NCBI RefSeq assembly: GCF_016909575.1
Contig: NZ_JAFBGA010000002.1
Coordinates: forward strand, 620,001 to 684,000
DNA: 64,000 nucleotides
Reading direction: 5' to 3'
DNA from: Streptomyces sp. HB132
GTDB lineage: Bacteria; Actinomycetota; Actinomycetes; Streptomycetales; Streptomycetaceae
The notes under the pieces: model-generated
What the model saw: the letters and a program-made list of their open reading frames with translations, nothing else
Databases searched by the model: none
Told to the model about the DNA's origin: nothing
In this document: positions 47,238 through 56,926 of the stretch, in pieces
Layout of the letters: every line of letters begins with the position of its first letter
Numbering within the stretch: the first letter of the stretch is position 1
Made by a program: the position numbers and the translations under genes

Positions 47238-47762
47238 ATGGGGCTCGAGGAACGCGTCGCCGAGCTGGAACGTCGGCTGGCGGTGCTGGAGCGGGCTGCG
47301 GACAGTGCGTCGCCCGCTCTCGGCGACGGTGACTTCTGGGCGCTGGACGGGCTGAAGGACCAGCTCGAACAGGTCGGGGACGCCGCGGCCGACGGCGGGG
47401 TGCTGTTCACCGGCGCGGTGAAGCTGCCGGCCGGTGAGCGGCACGAGTGGCAGTACGGCGCGCTCACCGCGGGGCTCCTGGGTTCCGACGAGGACCGCCC
47501 GGACTGGGCGGAAGCCGCCGAGCCCCTGGCCGCACTCGGCCACCCCGTCCGGCTGCGACTGCTGCGCGAGATCCTCGGCGGCCGGCGTACGGCGGCCGAG
47601 CTGGCCGAGCTGGACGAGACGGGCACGACCGGTCAGATCTACCACCACCTGCGCATGCTGACCGGCGCGGGCTGGCTGCACACGACGGGCCGCGGGCGCT
47701 ACGAGGTGCCCGGCACCCGGGTCGTGCCGCTGCTGGTGGTCCTCACGGCCGCCCGGCCGTGA
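47238..47762 (+). CDS. ArsR-type winged-helix regulator with N-terminal coiled coil
   Basis: The 174-residue protein begins with a short coiled coil (MGLEERVAELERRLAVLERA) and ends with an ArsR-like winged helix (AALGHPVRLRLLREILGGRR, TTGQIYHHLRMLTGAGWLH). No metal-binding cysteine pair is present, so it probably senses something other than a metal. A GTG two codons upstream (47232) is possible. The start is covered by a perfect TTACGTA palindrome. It is followed after 30 bp by an M23 peptidase gene on the same strand, a possible target. Confidence 0.85.
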   Translation: MGLEERVAELERRLAVLERAADSASPALGDGDFWALDGLKDQLEQVGDAAADGGVLFTGAVKLPAGERHEWQYGALTAGLLGSDEDRPDWAEAAEPLAALGHPVRLRLLREILGGRRTAAELAELDETGTTGQIYHHLRMLTGAGWLHTTGRGRYEVPGTRVVPLLVVLTAARP

Positions 47763-47792
47763 GACCCGCACGCCGAGACCGAGGGGGACCCC

Positions 47793-48617
47793 ATGTCCGT
47801 ACGCAAAGCAGCGATGCTCCTCTACCGCTGCTGCTGGCTCGCGTTCGTGGCACTGGTGCTGGTCGACGTCCTCGCCGAGCCGCTGGTCCCGTTCTGGCTG
47901 GTCTTCGTACCCGCGGCGGCCGCGATCCTCATCGGCATGCTGGTGGGCCGCCGCAGTCCTGAGGGCCGGGCGAAGGGCCGACCGGCCCTCGAGGTGGGGC
48001 CGCCGGTGACCGGGCGCTGGACCGCGCTCAACAGCCCGGCCGACAAGGTGCCCAGTCACGGCACCCACGGCTACGGGCAGACGTACGCGATCGACGTCGT
48101 CGCCGAGCCCGCAGAAGGAGACCGCCCACCCTTCCGGTGGCTGTGGCCGGTCGCCCGGCCCAACCGTGACTTCCCGGCCTTCGACGCCCCGCTGATCGCG
48201 GTGGCGGACGGGACCGTGGTGCACGCGAGCGACACTCAGCGCGACCACCTCAGCCGTACCTCCGGTCCGGCGCTGGCGTATCTGATGCTGGTCGAGGCAT
48301 TCGTGCGCGACATGGCCGGCGCCCGCAGGATCGTCGGCAACCACATCGTGCTCGACCTCGGCGACGGGACGTACGCCGCGTACGCACATGTACGGCGCGG
48401 CTCCCTCCAGGTGGGAACGGGGGACACGGTCCTGGAGGGGCAGGTGCTCGCCCGCTGCGGGAACTCCGGCAACTCCACCGAGCCGCACGTGCACTTCCAG
48501 CTGATGGACCACCCGGACTTCGACGTGGCGCGCGGTGTCCCCTTCACCTGGCGGGGCGTCGGCGTACCGGCCAACGGTGAGGCGTTCACGGCCGAGGGGA
48601 CTGCCGGTACCGGCTGA
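47793..48617 (+). CDS. M23-family metallopeptidase with two N-terminal membrane helices
   Basis: The 274-residue protein has two transmembrane helices (about residues 15-50) and an M23 (LytM) domain with THGYGQTYAIDVV (His92, Asp101) and EPHVHFQLMD (the second histidine pair), plus the inserted glycine-rich GNHIVLDLGDGTYAAYAHV block. Members cut peptidoglycan cross-bridges or regulate amidases. All metal ligands seem present, so activity is likely. It is downstream of the ArsR-type regulator and may be co-transcribed with it. Confidence 0.87.
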   Translation: MSVRKAAMLLYRCCWLAFVALVLVDVLAEPLVPFWLVFVPAAAAILIGMLVGRRSPEGRAKGRPALEVGPPVTGRWTALNSPADKVPSHGTHGYGQTYAIDVVAEPAEGDRPPFRWLWPVARPNRDFPAFDAPLIAVADGTVVHASDTQRDHLSRTSGPALAYLMLVEAFVRDMAGARRIVGNHIVLDLGDGTYAAYAHVRRGSLQVGTGDTVLEGQVLARCGNSGNSTEPHVHFQLMDHPDFDVARGVPFTWRGVGVPANGEAFTAEGTAGTG

Positions 48618-48660
48618 TAGCTTGACGATCGTCGAACGTGGGACCGTACGGGGGGCGACG

Positions 48661-49956
48661 GTGGACGAGCGCGGCAATGTGCGACGGAACGGTGGCGACC
48701 GGGGATGGCCCGACCACGGGCCCTGGGGCAACGCCTGCAACATGCTGCTGTGCGTGCTGGCCGTCGCCGGTATCGGGCTCAGCGGCTGGGCCTTCGCCAT
48801 GGAGTTCATCGAGCTCCGTGACCGGGGGGAGAGCCGCGAGCGCATCACGGCTGGGTGCGGCGGCCTGATCGATCCGGACCCGGTCCTGGGGCTCAACGGC
48901 GGTACCGACCGGGTCGAGCTCTCCGACCGGTACGAGACCGACCTCGGCGAGCTGTCCAGCGGCTGTCTCGTCCACCGCGTCGGCGATCCGGGCACGGCCT
49001 ACGGGCACTTCTCGATGGCCGTGGTCCGGTACTCGTCCGAGCCGGGTGCCGAGGAGATCGTGCACGACTGGACCGAGATCGACGAATGGGAGGACGAGCC
49101 GTTCCGCCGCCCGTACGGCAACGAGGAGCCCGCACCCGGCCCCGTCGTGAACCACGCCCTCCCGCACCCGCTGGGCGACGGCGGACTCGGCGAGTACGAC
49201 GAGTACAAGGTGACGGCGCGCGCGGTCTGCGCGAAGGGCGGCGAGGTCTCCTCCATAGAGGCTTCCGCCGTCGCCCAGTACGGCGAGCGCGTCACGGCCG
49301 AGGACCGACGCGCGCTCGCCGGCCTGGCCCGCCAGGCGGCGGACCGCGCTGCCGGACGGACGGGGTGCCGGGCCGACCTGCCGCGGCTTCCGGCCACGCT
49401 CCCCGAGCCCGGGAAGGAGCTCGGCGCCGTGGCGACCACGGGTGGCACCTGTGCCTGGTACCGGCGCTTCCTCGCCACCCAGGAGCGTGGCCGGCTCCCG
49501 GACCTGGCGCTGTCCGCTCCGGCGGGAAGGGCGAGCGACCGCGATGCCTGTGTGCTGGCGGTCGGGGAGAGCGAGACCCGCAGGATCTACCCCGGCTTCG
49601 TGAAGTCCTCGGGCTACCCCCAGACGCTCGAGGACGTGCTGAAGTACCTCCCCTGGTGGGTGAAGACCGATACGTACGTCGGCGACGGCACGCGAGGGCT
49701 GCGGACCGGCCGCGTCGGTGATCAGACCGAGCTCACCCCGGGCACCGCGGGCACCGACTCCGCCGGGACCTGGTGGGCGTCCTCCGTCTGCGGGGGCCGG
49801 CCCGCCCTGCACGTGCTGTGGGCGGGCTACCCGTACGACCGCATAGCCGCCGACCGACTGGAGACGCTCTTCCGGGCGTACGTCGACGATGCGACCGGCC
49901 GTCGCGGCTGCACCGACGTCGTCGTCCCCGACGCGGCGGACTTCGAGCGGAGTTGA
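48661..49956 (+). CDS. Membrane-anchored protein of unknown function
   Basis: The 431-residue protein has one transmembrane helix near the N-terminus (MLLCVLAVAGIGLSGWAFAM), and the rest should be extracellular. Eight or more cysteines are spread through the outer part (AGCGGLIDP, SGCLVHRVG, GGTCAWYRRF, RRGCTDVVV), suggesting disulphides. No domain is recognised. The GTG at 48661 follows GGGGGGCGAC; an earlier GTG is not supported. It lies downstream of the M23 gene, and a role at the envelope is inferred only from the topology. Confidence 0.7.
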   Translation: MDERGNVRRNGGDRGWPDHGPWGNACNMLLCVLAVAGIGLSGWAFAMEFIELRDRGESRERITAGCGGLIDPDPVLGLNGGTDRVELSDRYETDLGELSSGCLVHRVGDPGTAYGHFSMAVVRYSSEPGAEEIVHDWTEIDEWEDEPFRRPYGNEEPAPGPVVNHALPHPLGDGGLGEYDEYKVTARAVCAKGGEVSSIEASAVAQYGERVTAEDRRALAGLARQAADRAAGRTGCRADLPRLPATLPEPGKELGAVATTGGTCAWYRRFLATQERGRLPDLALSAPAGRASDRDACVLAVGESETRRIYPGFVKSSGYPQTLEDVLKYLPWWVKTDTYVGDGTRGLRTGRVGDQTELTPGTAGTDSAGTWWASSVCGGRPALHVLWAGYPYDRIAADRLETLFRAYVDDATGRRGCTDVVVPDAADFERS

Positions 49957-50008
49957 GCCGGTCCGGTCCGCGCGGGCGCTGTCGGACCCGCCGGTTAGTG
50001 TCGCCCCC

Positions 50009-50806
50009 ATGCCACCGGCCAAGAAGCGCCCCCGCGCCTACGACTTCCCCCGGACCAGGACCGCGGTCCTGGCCCAGTTCGCCCACGTACAGGCCGCCGT
50101 CCGTGCCCTGACACCCGGGCAGCTCGCTCTGCCCGGCCTGGGGGAGTGGACCGTACGGGAACTCGCGGCGCACATGACGGCGGTGCCGGAGCGGGCCAGC
50201 CAGGAACTGGAACTGCCGGAGCCGCCCGGCCCCAAGCCCCAGCTCACCCTGCTGGAGTGGCCGTTCTCCACAGCGGCGGGGGCGAAGGGGATCGCGGACG
50301 ACGCCAAGGCCCTGGCCGCGGCCCGACCCGACCTCGACGTGCTGTACGCGGAGACGGCGGCCCGGTTCGACGAGCTGGTGCCGGCCGACGCCGGGGACCG
50401 GCTGGTGACGACCCGGGCGGGGACGATGCGGCTGGGTGATTTCCTGGTCACCCGCACATTCGAACTCGTCGTCCACACCGACGACCTGCACCGGGCGACC
50501 GGTCTGGACATCCCGTACGACCGCCAGGCGCTGGCAGCCTGCACGCGCCTGCTGGCCGACGCTCTCGCGGACAAGGCGCCCGGCGGCTCCGTGGAGGTGC
50601 GAGTCCCGCCCTTCGCCGTCGTCCAGTGCATCGGCGGTCCCAAGCACACCCGGGGTACGCCGCCCAATGTCGTGGAGACCGACCCGCTCACCTGGATCCG
50701 GCTGGCCACCGGCCGTACGCCGTGGACGCAGGCGCTGGAATCGGCGCAGGTCAGCGCCAGCGGCGAGCGGGCCGACCTCGCCCCGCTGCTCCCGCTGACG
50801 GGCTGA
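50009..50806 (+). CDS. Mycothiol-dependent maleylpyruvate isomerase-like protein with SCP2-like C-terminus
   Basis: The 265-residue protein has a DinB-like N-terminal half (VLAQFAHVQAAVRALTPGQLALPGLGEWTVRELAAHM, FELVVHTDDLHRATG with metal-binding histidines) and a C-terminal sterol-carrier-like domain (FAVVQCIGGPKHTRGTPPNVVETDPLTWIRLATG). This is the plan of the MDMPI family, which uses mycothiol as a thiol cofactor. The substrate is unknown. A homologue lies upstream of purF in Streptomyces as I remember it. The ATG at 50009 sits 53 bp after the previous gene. Confidence 0.85.
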   Translation: MPPAKKRPRAYDFPRTRTAVLAQFAHVQAAVRALTPGQLALPGLGEWTVRELAAHMTAVPERASQELELPEPPGPKPQLTLLEWPFSTAAGAKGIADDAKALAAARPDLDVLYAETAARFDELVPADAGDRLVTTRAGTMRLGDFLVTRTFELVVHTDDLHRATGLDIPYDRQALAACTRLLADALADKAPGGSVEVRVPPFAVVQCIGGPKHTRGTPPNVVETDPLTWIRLATGRTPWTQALESAQVSASGERADLAPLLPLTG

Positions 50807-50837
50807 GGGGAACCGGATCGACCGGTCGACCCGTCCC

Positions 50838-51671
50838 ATGGCCATGTACAAACAACGTATGGCTGTCAGCGTCCTGGCCCTCTTCACCCTCGCCGCCTGC
50901 GGTACGGAGTCGGGCTCCGGATCAGGATCCGGAGACGGCAGCGGCACCGTGCGGACGGACGTGCCCCTCAGCGGCGTCCACTGGAGCGTGTCCTCCCTGA
51001 CCGTCGGCGGGAAGAAGACGACCGCTCCCGCCGGCGCGCACGTCTCCATCGACTCCGCGGGGAAGGCCACGGGCAATCTGGGCTGCAACCGCTTCACCGC
51101 AGACGTCCGCCTCGACGGCGACAAGGTCACCGTCGGACAGAACACGTCCACCGGGATGGCGTGCGCGAAGGACGTCCAGGAGTTCGAGAACGCGATGGGC
51201 GAGGCATTCCGCGGCGAACTGAAGGCCGCCGTGGCGGGCCGGGGAGAGGAGAAGAATCTGACCCTGACCACCGCGCAGGGCGATTCCATCGCCCTCACCT
51301 CCGAGCCCCCGGCCCCGCTCACCGGCACCAGTTGGAAGGTCACCGGACTCGTGTCCGGCAAATCCGCCTCCTCCCTTCCCGCCGGCACGGAGAAGAAGGC
51401 TCATCTCACCTTCGCCGAGGACGGCTCGGTGGAGGGAAACCTCGGCTGCAACTCCTTCCACGGCAAGGCGGCGGTCTCGGGCTCGACGCTCACCTTCGAG
51501 CCGCTCGCCTCCACCCGGAAGATGTGCGCGGGCCCCGAGATGGAGCTGGAGCGCGCACTGCTCGGCGTGCTGGAGGGGAGGACCACGTACGAGATCGATC
51601 ACCGCTCCCTGTCGATCGAGGCCGCCAACGGCAAGGCGCTCGACGCCACCGCCCCTGCGGCCAAGGGCTGA
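50838..51671 (+). CDS. Lipoprotein with two META domains
   Basis: The 277-residue protein has a lipoprotein signal (MAVSVLALFTLAACG; lipobox LAAC, Cys21) and two META (HslJ-like) domains. Each carries the signature N-L-G-C-N: GNLGCNRFTADV and GNLGCNSFHGKA. META domains occur in surface or stress-related lipoproteins with poorly known roles. A start two codons further on (MYKQRM) is also possible. No terminator is clear, and a 550-bp gap follows. Confidence 0.88.
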   Translation: MAMYKQRMAVSVLALFTLAACGTESGSGSGSGDGSGTVRTDVPLSGVHWSVSSLTVGGKKTTAPAGAHVSIDSAGKATGNLGCNRFTADVRLDGDKVTVGQNTSTGMACAKDVQEFENAMGEAFRGELKAAVAGRGEEKNLTLTTAQGDSIALTSEPPAPLTGTSWKVTGLVSGKSASSLPAGTEKKAHLTFAEDGSVEGNLGCNSFHGKAAVSGSTLTFEPLASTRKMCAGPEMELERALLGVLEGRTTYEIDHRSLSIEAANGKALDATAPAAKG

Positions 51672-52219
51672 CCCGCCCAAGCACGACCTCGCCGGGTCGG
51701 CCGGCCGCCGGGATCCGGAAGGCACCGTCGATGGCCCCCCGCGCCCCGGTCGGTCTCGTCCGCGATGCCCTTTTCCGTCCGCTGTGCCCCGGTCCGGTCG
51801 CGGGTCTTCCTCGGTGCCGGGACCGGGGCGGCGGTCTGCCCGAACCGCCCGTCGCGGACTCTCCGGAGGGCTCACGCGCCCCCGGGGCGGCGTCCTCCGG
51901 TGTGAGGCTCGCCACGGAACGGGCGCTCGGCCGACGCCTGCACCGGCGGCCGTAGTGGCTCACCGAGTGCCACGGGCGGAGCGATCCCGGCGATGCGCCG
52001 GACCGCCACCCGACCGGCCGGTAACCAGCGCCCATCCCTTGCGTCGGCCGCCTGAGGCGTCCCCCGGGGTAGGTCGAAGACATTGCCGGGGTGACGGTGA
52101 GTGACTGTCCGGTGCCGACCCGAACCCTCATGGGTGAGTGCCCCGTCGTCCCCTCGCCGGCGTCCGCGGTGTGGTCCCCAGATTCGGACCGGTGGTCGAT
52201 CTCGCCTACACTCGGTGGC
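51672..52219. other. Gap upstream of purF
   Basis: About 550 bp of GC-rich DNA without a recognisable gene. Open frames on both strands lack ribosome-binding sites and domains. The purF promoter is expected in the last 150 bp, where AT content rises (ATTCGGACCGG, CTCGCCTACACTC). Confidence 0.5.
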
Positions 52220-53746
52220 GTGCCTCGTGGTGATGGACGACTCAACCACGACCTGCTCCCCGGAGAAAAGGGCCCCCAGGACGCTTGCGGCGTCTTCGGT
52301 GTCTGGGCTCCGGGCGAAGAGGTCGCCAAGCTCACCTATTTCGGACTGTATGCCCTGCAGCACCGTGGACAGGAGTCCGCGGGCATCGCAGTGAGCAACG
52401 GGTCCCAGATCCTGGTCTTCAAGGACATGGGACTGGTCTCGCAGGTCTTCGACGAAACGTCTCTGGGATCCCTCCAGGGCCACATCGCGGTCGGTCATGC
52501 CCGCTACTCCACCACCGGTGCCTCGGTGTGGGAGAACGCGCAGCCGACGTTCCGTGCCACCGCGCACGGCTCGATCGCCCTGGGTCATAACGGCAACCTG
52601 GTCAACACGGCCCGGCTCGCGGAGATGGTCGCCGACCTTCCCCGCAAGGACGGCCGTGCCACCCAGGTCGCGGCGACGAACGACACCGACCTGGTGACCG
52701 CGCTGCTCGCCGGCCAGAGAGACGACGACGACAAGCCGCTCACCATCGAGGAGGCCGCCGCAAAGGTGCTTCCCGAGGTCAAGGGCGCCTTCTCGCTGGT
52801 CTTCATGGACGAGCACACCCTCTACGCCGCCCGTGACCCGCAGGGCATCCGCCCGCTGGTCCTCGGCCGGCTGGAGCGTGGCTGGGTGGTGGCCTCCGAG
52901 TCCGCCGCCCTCGACATCTGCGGTGCCAGCTTCGTCCGCGAGATCGAGCCGGGCGAGCTCGTCGCCATCGACGAGAACGGCCTGCGCACCTCGCGCTTCG
53001 CAGAAGCGAAGCCCAAGGGCTGTGTCTTCGAGTACGTCTACCTGGCCCGACCCGACACCGACATCGCGGGACGGAACGTCTACCTCTCCCGGGTCGAGAT
53101 GGGCCGGAAGCTGGCGGCCGAGGCACCCGCCGAGGCGGATCTGGTCATAGCGACGCCGGAATCGGGAACCCCCGCGGCCATCGGCTACGCCGAGGCGAGC
53201 GGAATTCCGTTCGGGGCAGGCCTCGTCAAGAACGCCTACGTCGGCCGGACGTTCATCCAGCCTTCGCAGACCATCCGCCAGCTGGGTATCCGGCTCAAGC
53301 TCAACCCGCTCAAGGAAGTCATCAAGGGCAAGCGCCTGGTGGTCGTCGACGACTCGATCGTCCGCGGCAACACCCAGCGAGCCCTGGTGCGGATGCTCCG
53401 CGAGGCGGGTGCCGCCGAGATCCACATCCGGATCTCCTCCCCGCCCGTGAAGTGGCCGTGCTTCTTCGGCATCGACTTCGCGACGCGCGCCGAGCTGATC
53501 GCCAACGGCATGTCGGTCGACGAGATCGCCACCTCCATGGGTGCCGACTCGCTGTCCTACATCTCGATCGACTCGATGATCGAGGCCACCACGATCGACA
53601 AGCCGAACCTCTGCCGCGCCTGTTTCGACGGTGAATACCCGATGGAGCTGCCGGACCCGGAACTGCTCGGCAAGCAGCTGCTGGAGACCGAGCTGGCCGC
53701 CGGGCCCGCCGCGACCGCGGCGGCCGACGCGCTGCGTCGTCCGTGA
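52220..53746 (+). CDS. purF: Amidophosphoribosyltransferase
   Basis: The 508-residue enzyme begins with a propeptide (MPRGDGRLNHDLLPGEKGPQ then DA) whose removal exposes the nucleophile Cys23 (CGVFGVW). The Ntn glutaminase half has ALQHRGQESAG and GHNGNLVN; the PRTase half has VVVDDSIVRGNT. Cysteines in KWPCFFGID and LCRACFDG fit the Fe4S4-containing, B. subtilis-like type. It commits PRPP to purine synthesis. The GTG at 52220 is selected because earlier in-frame codons are not family-like. purM follows after 60 bp. Confidence 0.96.
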   Translation: MPRGDGRLNHDLLPGEKGPQDACGVFGVWAPGEEVAKLTYFGLYALQHRGQESAGIAVSNGSQILVFKDMGLVSQVFDETSLGSLQGHIAVGHARYSTTGASVWENAQPTFRATAHGSIALGHNGNLVNTARLAEMVADLPRKDGRATQVAATNDTDLVTALLAGQRDDDDKPLTIEEAAAKVLPEVKGAFSLVFMDEHTLYAARDPQGIRPLVLGRLERGWVVASESAALDICGASFVREIEPGELVAIDENGLRTSRFAEAKPKGCVFEYVYLARPDTDIAGRNVYLSRVEMGRKLAAEAPAEADLVIATPESGTPAAIGYAEASGIPFGAGLVKNAYVGRTFIQPSQTIRQLGIRLKLNPLKEVIKGKRLVVVDDSIVRGNTQRALVRMLREAGAAEIHIRISSPPVKWPCFFGIDFATRAELIANGMSVDEIATSMGADSLSYISIDSMIEATTIDKPNLCRACFDGEYPMELPDPELLGKQLLETELAAGPAATAAADALRRP

Positions 53747-53806
53747 CCCGGACCGGCCCGCGCTCTCCCCTCCAGCCCCGCATTCCGACACGAAAGATCC
53801 CGGGCA

Positions 53807-54880
53807 ATGTCTGAGACAACTGGTGCTTCCTACGCTGCGGCGGGCGTCGACATCGAAGCCGGTGACCGCGCCGTCGAGCTGATGAAGGAGTGGGTGAAGA
53901 AGACACAGCGCCCCGAGGTGGCGGGCCTCGGCGGCCTCGGCGGATTCGCCGGCCTCTTCGACGCCTCGGCGCTTCTGCGCTACGAGCGCCCGCTACTCGC
54001 CTCCGCCACCGACGGCGTCGGCACGAAGGTCGACCTGGCCCGGAAGATGGGCGTGTACGACACCATCGGTCACGACCTCGTCGGCATGGTCGTCGACGAC
54101 CTGGTCGTCTGCGGTGCCGAGCCGCTGTTCATGACCGACTACATCTGTGTCGGCAAGGTGCATCCCGAGCGTGTCGCGGCCATCGTGAAGGGCATCGCCG
54201 AGGGCTGTGTCCTGGCCGGCTGCGCCTTGGTCGGCGGCGAGACGGCCGAGCACCCGGGGCTGCTGGGCCCGGACGACTTCGACGTCGCGGGTGCCGGTAC
54301 GGGTGTGGTCGAGGCCGACCGACTGCTGGGCGCTGACCGTATCCGTAAGGGGGACGCCGTGATCGCGATGGCGTCGTCCGGACTTCACTCGAACGGGTAC
54401 TCGCTCGTGCGCCACGTGGTCTTCGACCGGGCCGGCTGGACCCTGGACCGCCAGGTCGAGGAGTTCGGCAGGACGCTCGGCGAGGAGCTCCTGGAGCCGA
54501 CCAGGATCTACTCCCTGGACTGCCTGGCGCTGACCCGTACGACCGAGGTGCACGCCTTCAGCCACGTCACCGGCGGTGGCCTGGCCAACAACCTGGCCCG
54601 GGTGATCCCGGACGCGCTGCACGCCACGGTCGACCGCTCCACCTGGGCGCCCGGTGCCGTCTTCGACCTGGTCGGCAAGGCCGGGCAGGTCGAGCGGCTG
54701 GAGCTCGAGAAGACGCTCAACATGGGTGTCGGCATGATCGCGGTCGTGCCTGCGGACTCGGTGGACGCCGCTCTGACCACGCTGGCCGACCGGGGCGTCG
54801 ACTCCTGGGTCGCCGGCGAGATCACCGAGCGCGCCGATCACGCCACGGGTGCAGAGCTGACGGGCAGCTACGCGAGGTAG
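53807..54880 (+). CDS. purM: Phosphoribosylformylglycinamidine cyclo-ligase (AIR synthase)
   Basis: The 357-residue protein shows SYAAAGVDIEAGDRAVELMK, LLASATDGVGTKV, CVLAGCALVGGETAEHPG and SSGLHSNGYSLVR, the standard PurM blocks. It closes the imidazole ring of AIR with ATP. It probably forms an operon with purF and ends at a strong symmetrical hairpin. Confidence 0.97.
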   Translation: MSETTGASYAAAGVDIEAGDRAVELMKEWVKKTQRPEVAGLGGLGGFAGLFDASALLRYERPLLASATDGVGTKVDLARKMGVYDTIGHDLVGMVVDDLVVCGAEPLFMTDYICVGKVHPERVAAIVKGIAEGCVLAGCALVGGETAEHPGLLGPDDFDVAGAGTGVVEADRLLGADRIRKGDAVIAMASSGLHSNGYSLVRHVVFDRAGWTLDRQVEEFGRTLGEELLEPTRIYSLDCLALTRTTEVHAFSHVTGGGLANNLARVIPDALHATVDRSTWAPGAVFDLVGKAGQVERLELEKTLNMGVGMIAVVPADSVDAALTTLADRGVDSWVAGEITERADHATGAELTGSYAR

Positions 54881-54982
54881 GACGTCGTCACCGTCGGTCC
54901 GGACCACCACCGGACCGACGGGCGGCTCCACCTCGCGGGCCGACCGCGAGCACGCTCGCTCCTTCCGCACCGGGACAGCACA

Positions 54983-55014
54983 GAACCCGGTCCGGGCAGG
55001 CCCGGACCGGGTTC
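54983..55014. terminator. Bidirectional terminator between purM and the DUF3073 gene
   Basis: GAACCCGGTCCGGGC pairs perfectly with GCCCGGACCGGGTTC around AG, between two convergent genes. Confidence 0.88.
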
Positions 55015-55030
55015 ATGTGTCAGCGCGAGG

Positions 55031-55288
55031 TCAAGCGCCGCGGCGCTGTGACGACGGACCGGACTGGCCGTCCTCGTCCGCGTCCTCGTCGTCGTTGTAC
55101 AGATCCGCGTACTGTGCGTACGGGTCATCTTCCTCGTCGTCGTCCTCGAACGGCTCGGCGTTCGGTGGCTGACTCGAAGGCGATGCGCCCAGCTCATTGG
55201 CCAGACGCGACAGGTCCGTTCCGCCGCTGCTGTACTTCAGCTGGCGGGCGACCTTTGTCTGCTTGGCCTTTGCCCGGCCGCGCCCCAT
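55031..55288 (-). CDS. DUF3073 family small protein
   Basis: The 85-residue protein begins MGRGRAKAKQTKVARQLKYS, a very basic start typical of DUF3073, and ends in an acidic stretch (EDDDEEDDPYAQYADLYNDDEDADED). The family is confined to actinobacteria and has no known function; the charge split suggests nucleic-acid or ribosome contact. It is convergent with purM. Confidence 0.93.
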   Translation of the reverse strand: MGRGRAKAKQTKVARQLKYSSGGTDLSRLANELGASPSSQPPNAEPFEDDDEEDDPYAQYADLYNDDEDADEDGQSGPSSQRRGA

Positions 55289-55648
55289 GGCTCGACCCCC
55301 TCGGTGACGGGGCTCGACGGCCCCAGAGTCTTGACACGCGTTCATGTTTCAGGACGGACTCTCAGCAGAGAGACCGCGCCCGTGGCTTTAACCGTACCTG
55401 CTTCCTCGGCCATACGGTACGCCGCCCGCACCACCCGCCTTCGCGCAGGACCGTGGAGGAGCCCGTCCTCGCTGGTCACACATGACTTTAACCTCTTGTG
55501 GACGGCCGACCCGCCGACCGGAGTGAGTCTTGTCTCCCCGGTCCCCACGAGTCCCTTCGGCCGCCTCCCCGCCCCCCTGGGGCGGGGCCTCCGTCACCGG
55601 GCTCACCCGCACAGCCCGGTGACGGCTCCTCGTCCCCGCGGTGACGTG

Positions 55649-56749
55649 TCAGTGACGGCGGGCGTCCGCCATCCGCTGTTCCGCGATCCGGTCGGCCGCC
55701 GCAGCCGGCGGGATCCCATCCGCCTTCGCACGTGCGAATATGGCCAGCGTGGTGTCGAAGATCCTCGTGGCCTTGGCCTTGCACCGGTCGAAGTCGAAAC
55801 CGTGCAGCTCGTCGGCGACCTGGATCACACCACCAGCGTTCACCACGTAGTCCGGGGCGTACAGGATCGACCGGTCCGCCAGGTCCTTCTCGACGCCCGT
55901 GTGCGCGAGCTGGTTGTTGGCCGCGCCGCAGACCACCTTGGCGGTGAGCGCGGGAACGCTCTCGTCGTTCAGGGCGCCGCCGAGCGCGCACGGAGCGTAG
56001 ATGTCGAGCCCCTCGGTGCGGATCAGCGCGTCCGTGTCGACCGCCACCGAGATCTCGGGGTGCAGAGCGGTGATGGCGCGCACGGACTCCTCGCGCACGT
56101 CCGTCACGACGACTTCGGCGCCGTCGCTCAGCAGGTGCTCCACCAGGTGGCGGCCGACCTTGCCGACGCCCGCGACGCCCACCTTGCGGCCGCGCAGCGT
56201 GGGGTCGCCCCACAGGTGCTGCGCCGAGGCCCTCATGCCCTGGAAGACACCGAAGGAGGTGAGGACGGAGGAGTCTCCCGCGCCGCCGTTCTCGGGGGAG
56301 CGGCCGGTGGTCCAGCGGCACTCCCGGGCGACGACGTCCATGTCGGCGACGTAGGTCCCGACGTCACAGGCGGTCACGTAGCGCCCGCCCAGGGAGGCGA
56401 CGAACCGCCCGTAAGCCAGGAGCAGTTCCTCGGACTTGATCCGGTCCGGATCGCCGATGATGACGGCCTTGCCGCCACCGTGGTCGAGGCCGGCCAGGGC
56501 GTTCTTGTACGACATGCCGCGCGACAGGTTCAGCGCGTCCGCGACGGCCTCCTCCTCGGAGGCGTACGGATAGAAGCGGGTTCCGCCGAGGGCCGGGCCC
56601 AGGGCGGTGGAGTGGAGGGCGATGACGGCCTTGAGGCCGCTGGCGCGGTCCTGGCAGATCACGACCTGCTCGTGGCCACCCTGATCCGAGTGGAACAGGG
56701 TGTGCAGTACGTCTACGGGTACGACAGGTACGCCGGTCACATCGGTCAC
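55649..56749 (-). CDS. vdh: Valine (Leu/Glu/Phe/Val-type) dehydrogenase
   Basis: The 366-residue protein has the conserved [11 protein letters not shown] with the catalytic lysine region ([15 protein letters not shown]), [16 protein letters not shown], and the NAD-binding [17 protein letters not shown], plus [13 protein letters not shown]. It closely follows the S. coelicolor valine dehydrogenase, which oxidatively deaminates branched-chain amino acids with NAD to feed fatty-acid and polyketide precursors. The GTG at 56749 follows GGGAGTCACCACA. It is divergent from the next gene. Confidence 0.93.
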   Translation of the reverse strand: MTDVTGVPVVPVDVLHTLFHSDQGGHEQVVICQDRASGLKAVIALHSTALGPALGGTRFYPYASEEEAVADALNLSRGMSYKNALAGLDHGGGKAVIIGDPDRIKSEELLLAYGRFVASLGGRYVTACDVGTYVADMDVVARECRWTTGRSPENGGAGDSSVLTSFGVFQGMRASAQHLWGDPTLRGRKVGVAGVGKVGRHLVEHLLSDGAEVVVTDVREESVRAITALHPEISVAVDTDALIRTEGLDIYAPCALGGALNDESVPALTAKVVCGAANNQLAHTGVEKDLADRSILYAPDYVVNAGGVIQVADELHGFDFDRCKAKATRIFDTTLAIFARAKADGIPPAAAADRIAEQRMADARRH

Positions 56750-56926
56750 TGTGGTGACTCCCAAGTACGAAGCGGCGGAGAACCCTCCTGAAGGTGGGGA
56801 GGGTCCCGGACGGCCCGGCACCGGCCGGTCCGACTGGGCAAGAGCGTAAGTCCTCATGACACGTGGATCTGTTCCCCCGACCGGTATCACCCCCCTGTGG
56901 AGTACCGGCGTGACACGATCTGCCGC

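Noticed and set aside
52091..52219. An N-terminal extension of PurF starting at 52091
   Set aside because: The extra 43 residues have no family similarity, while the GTG at 52220 gives the normal short propeptide before the catalytic cysteine.
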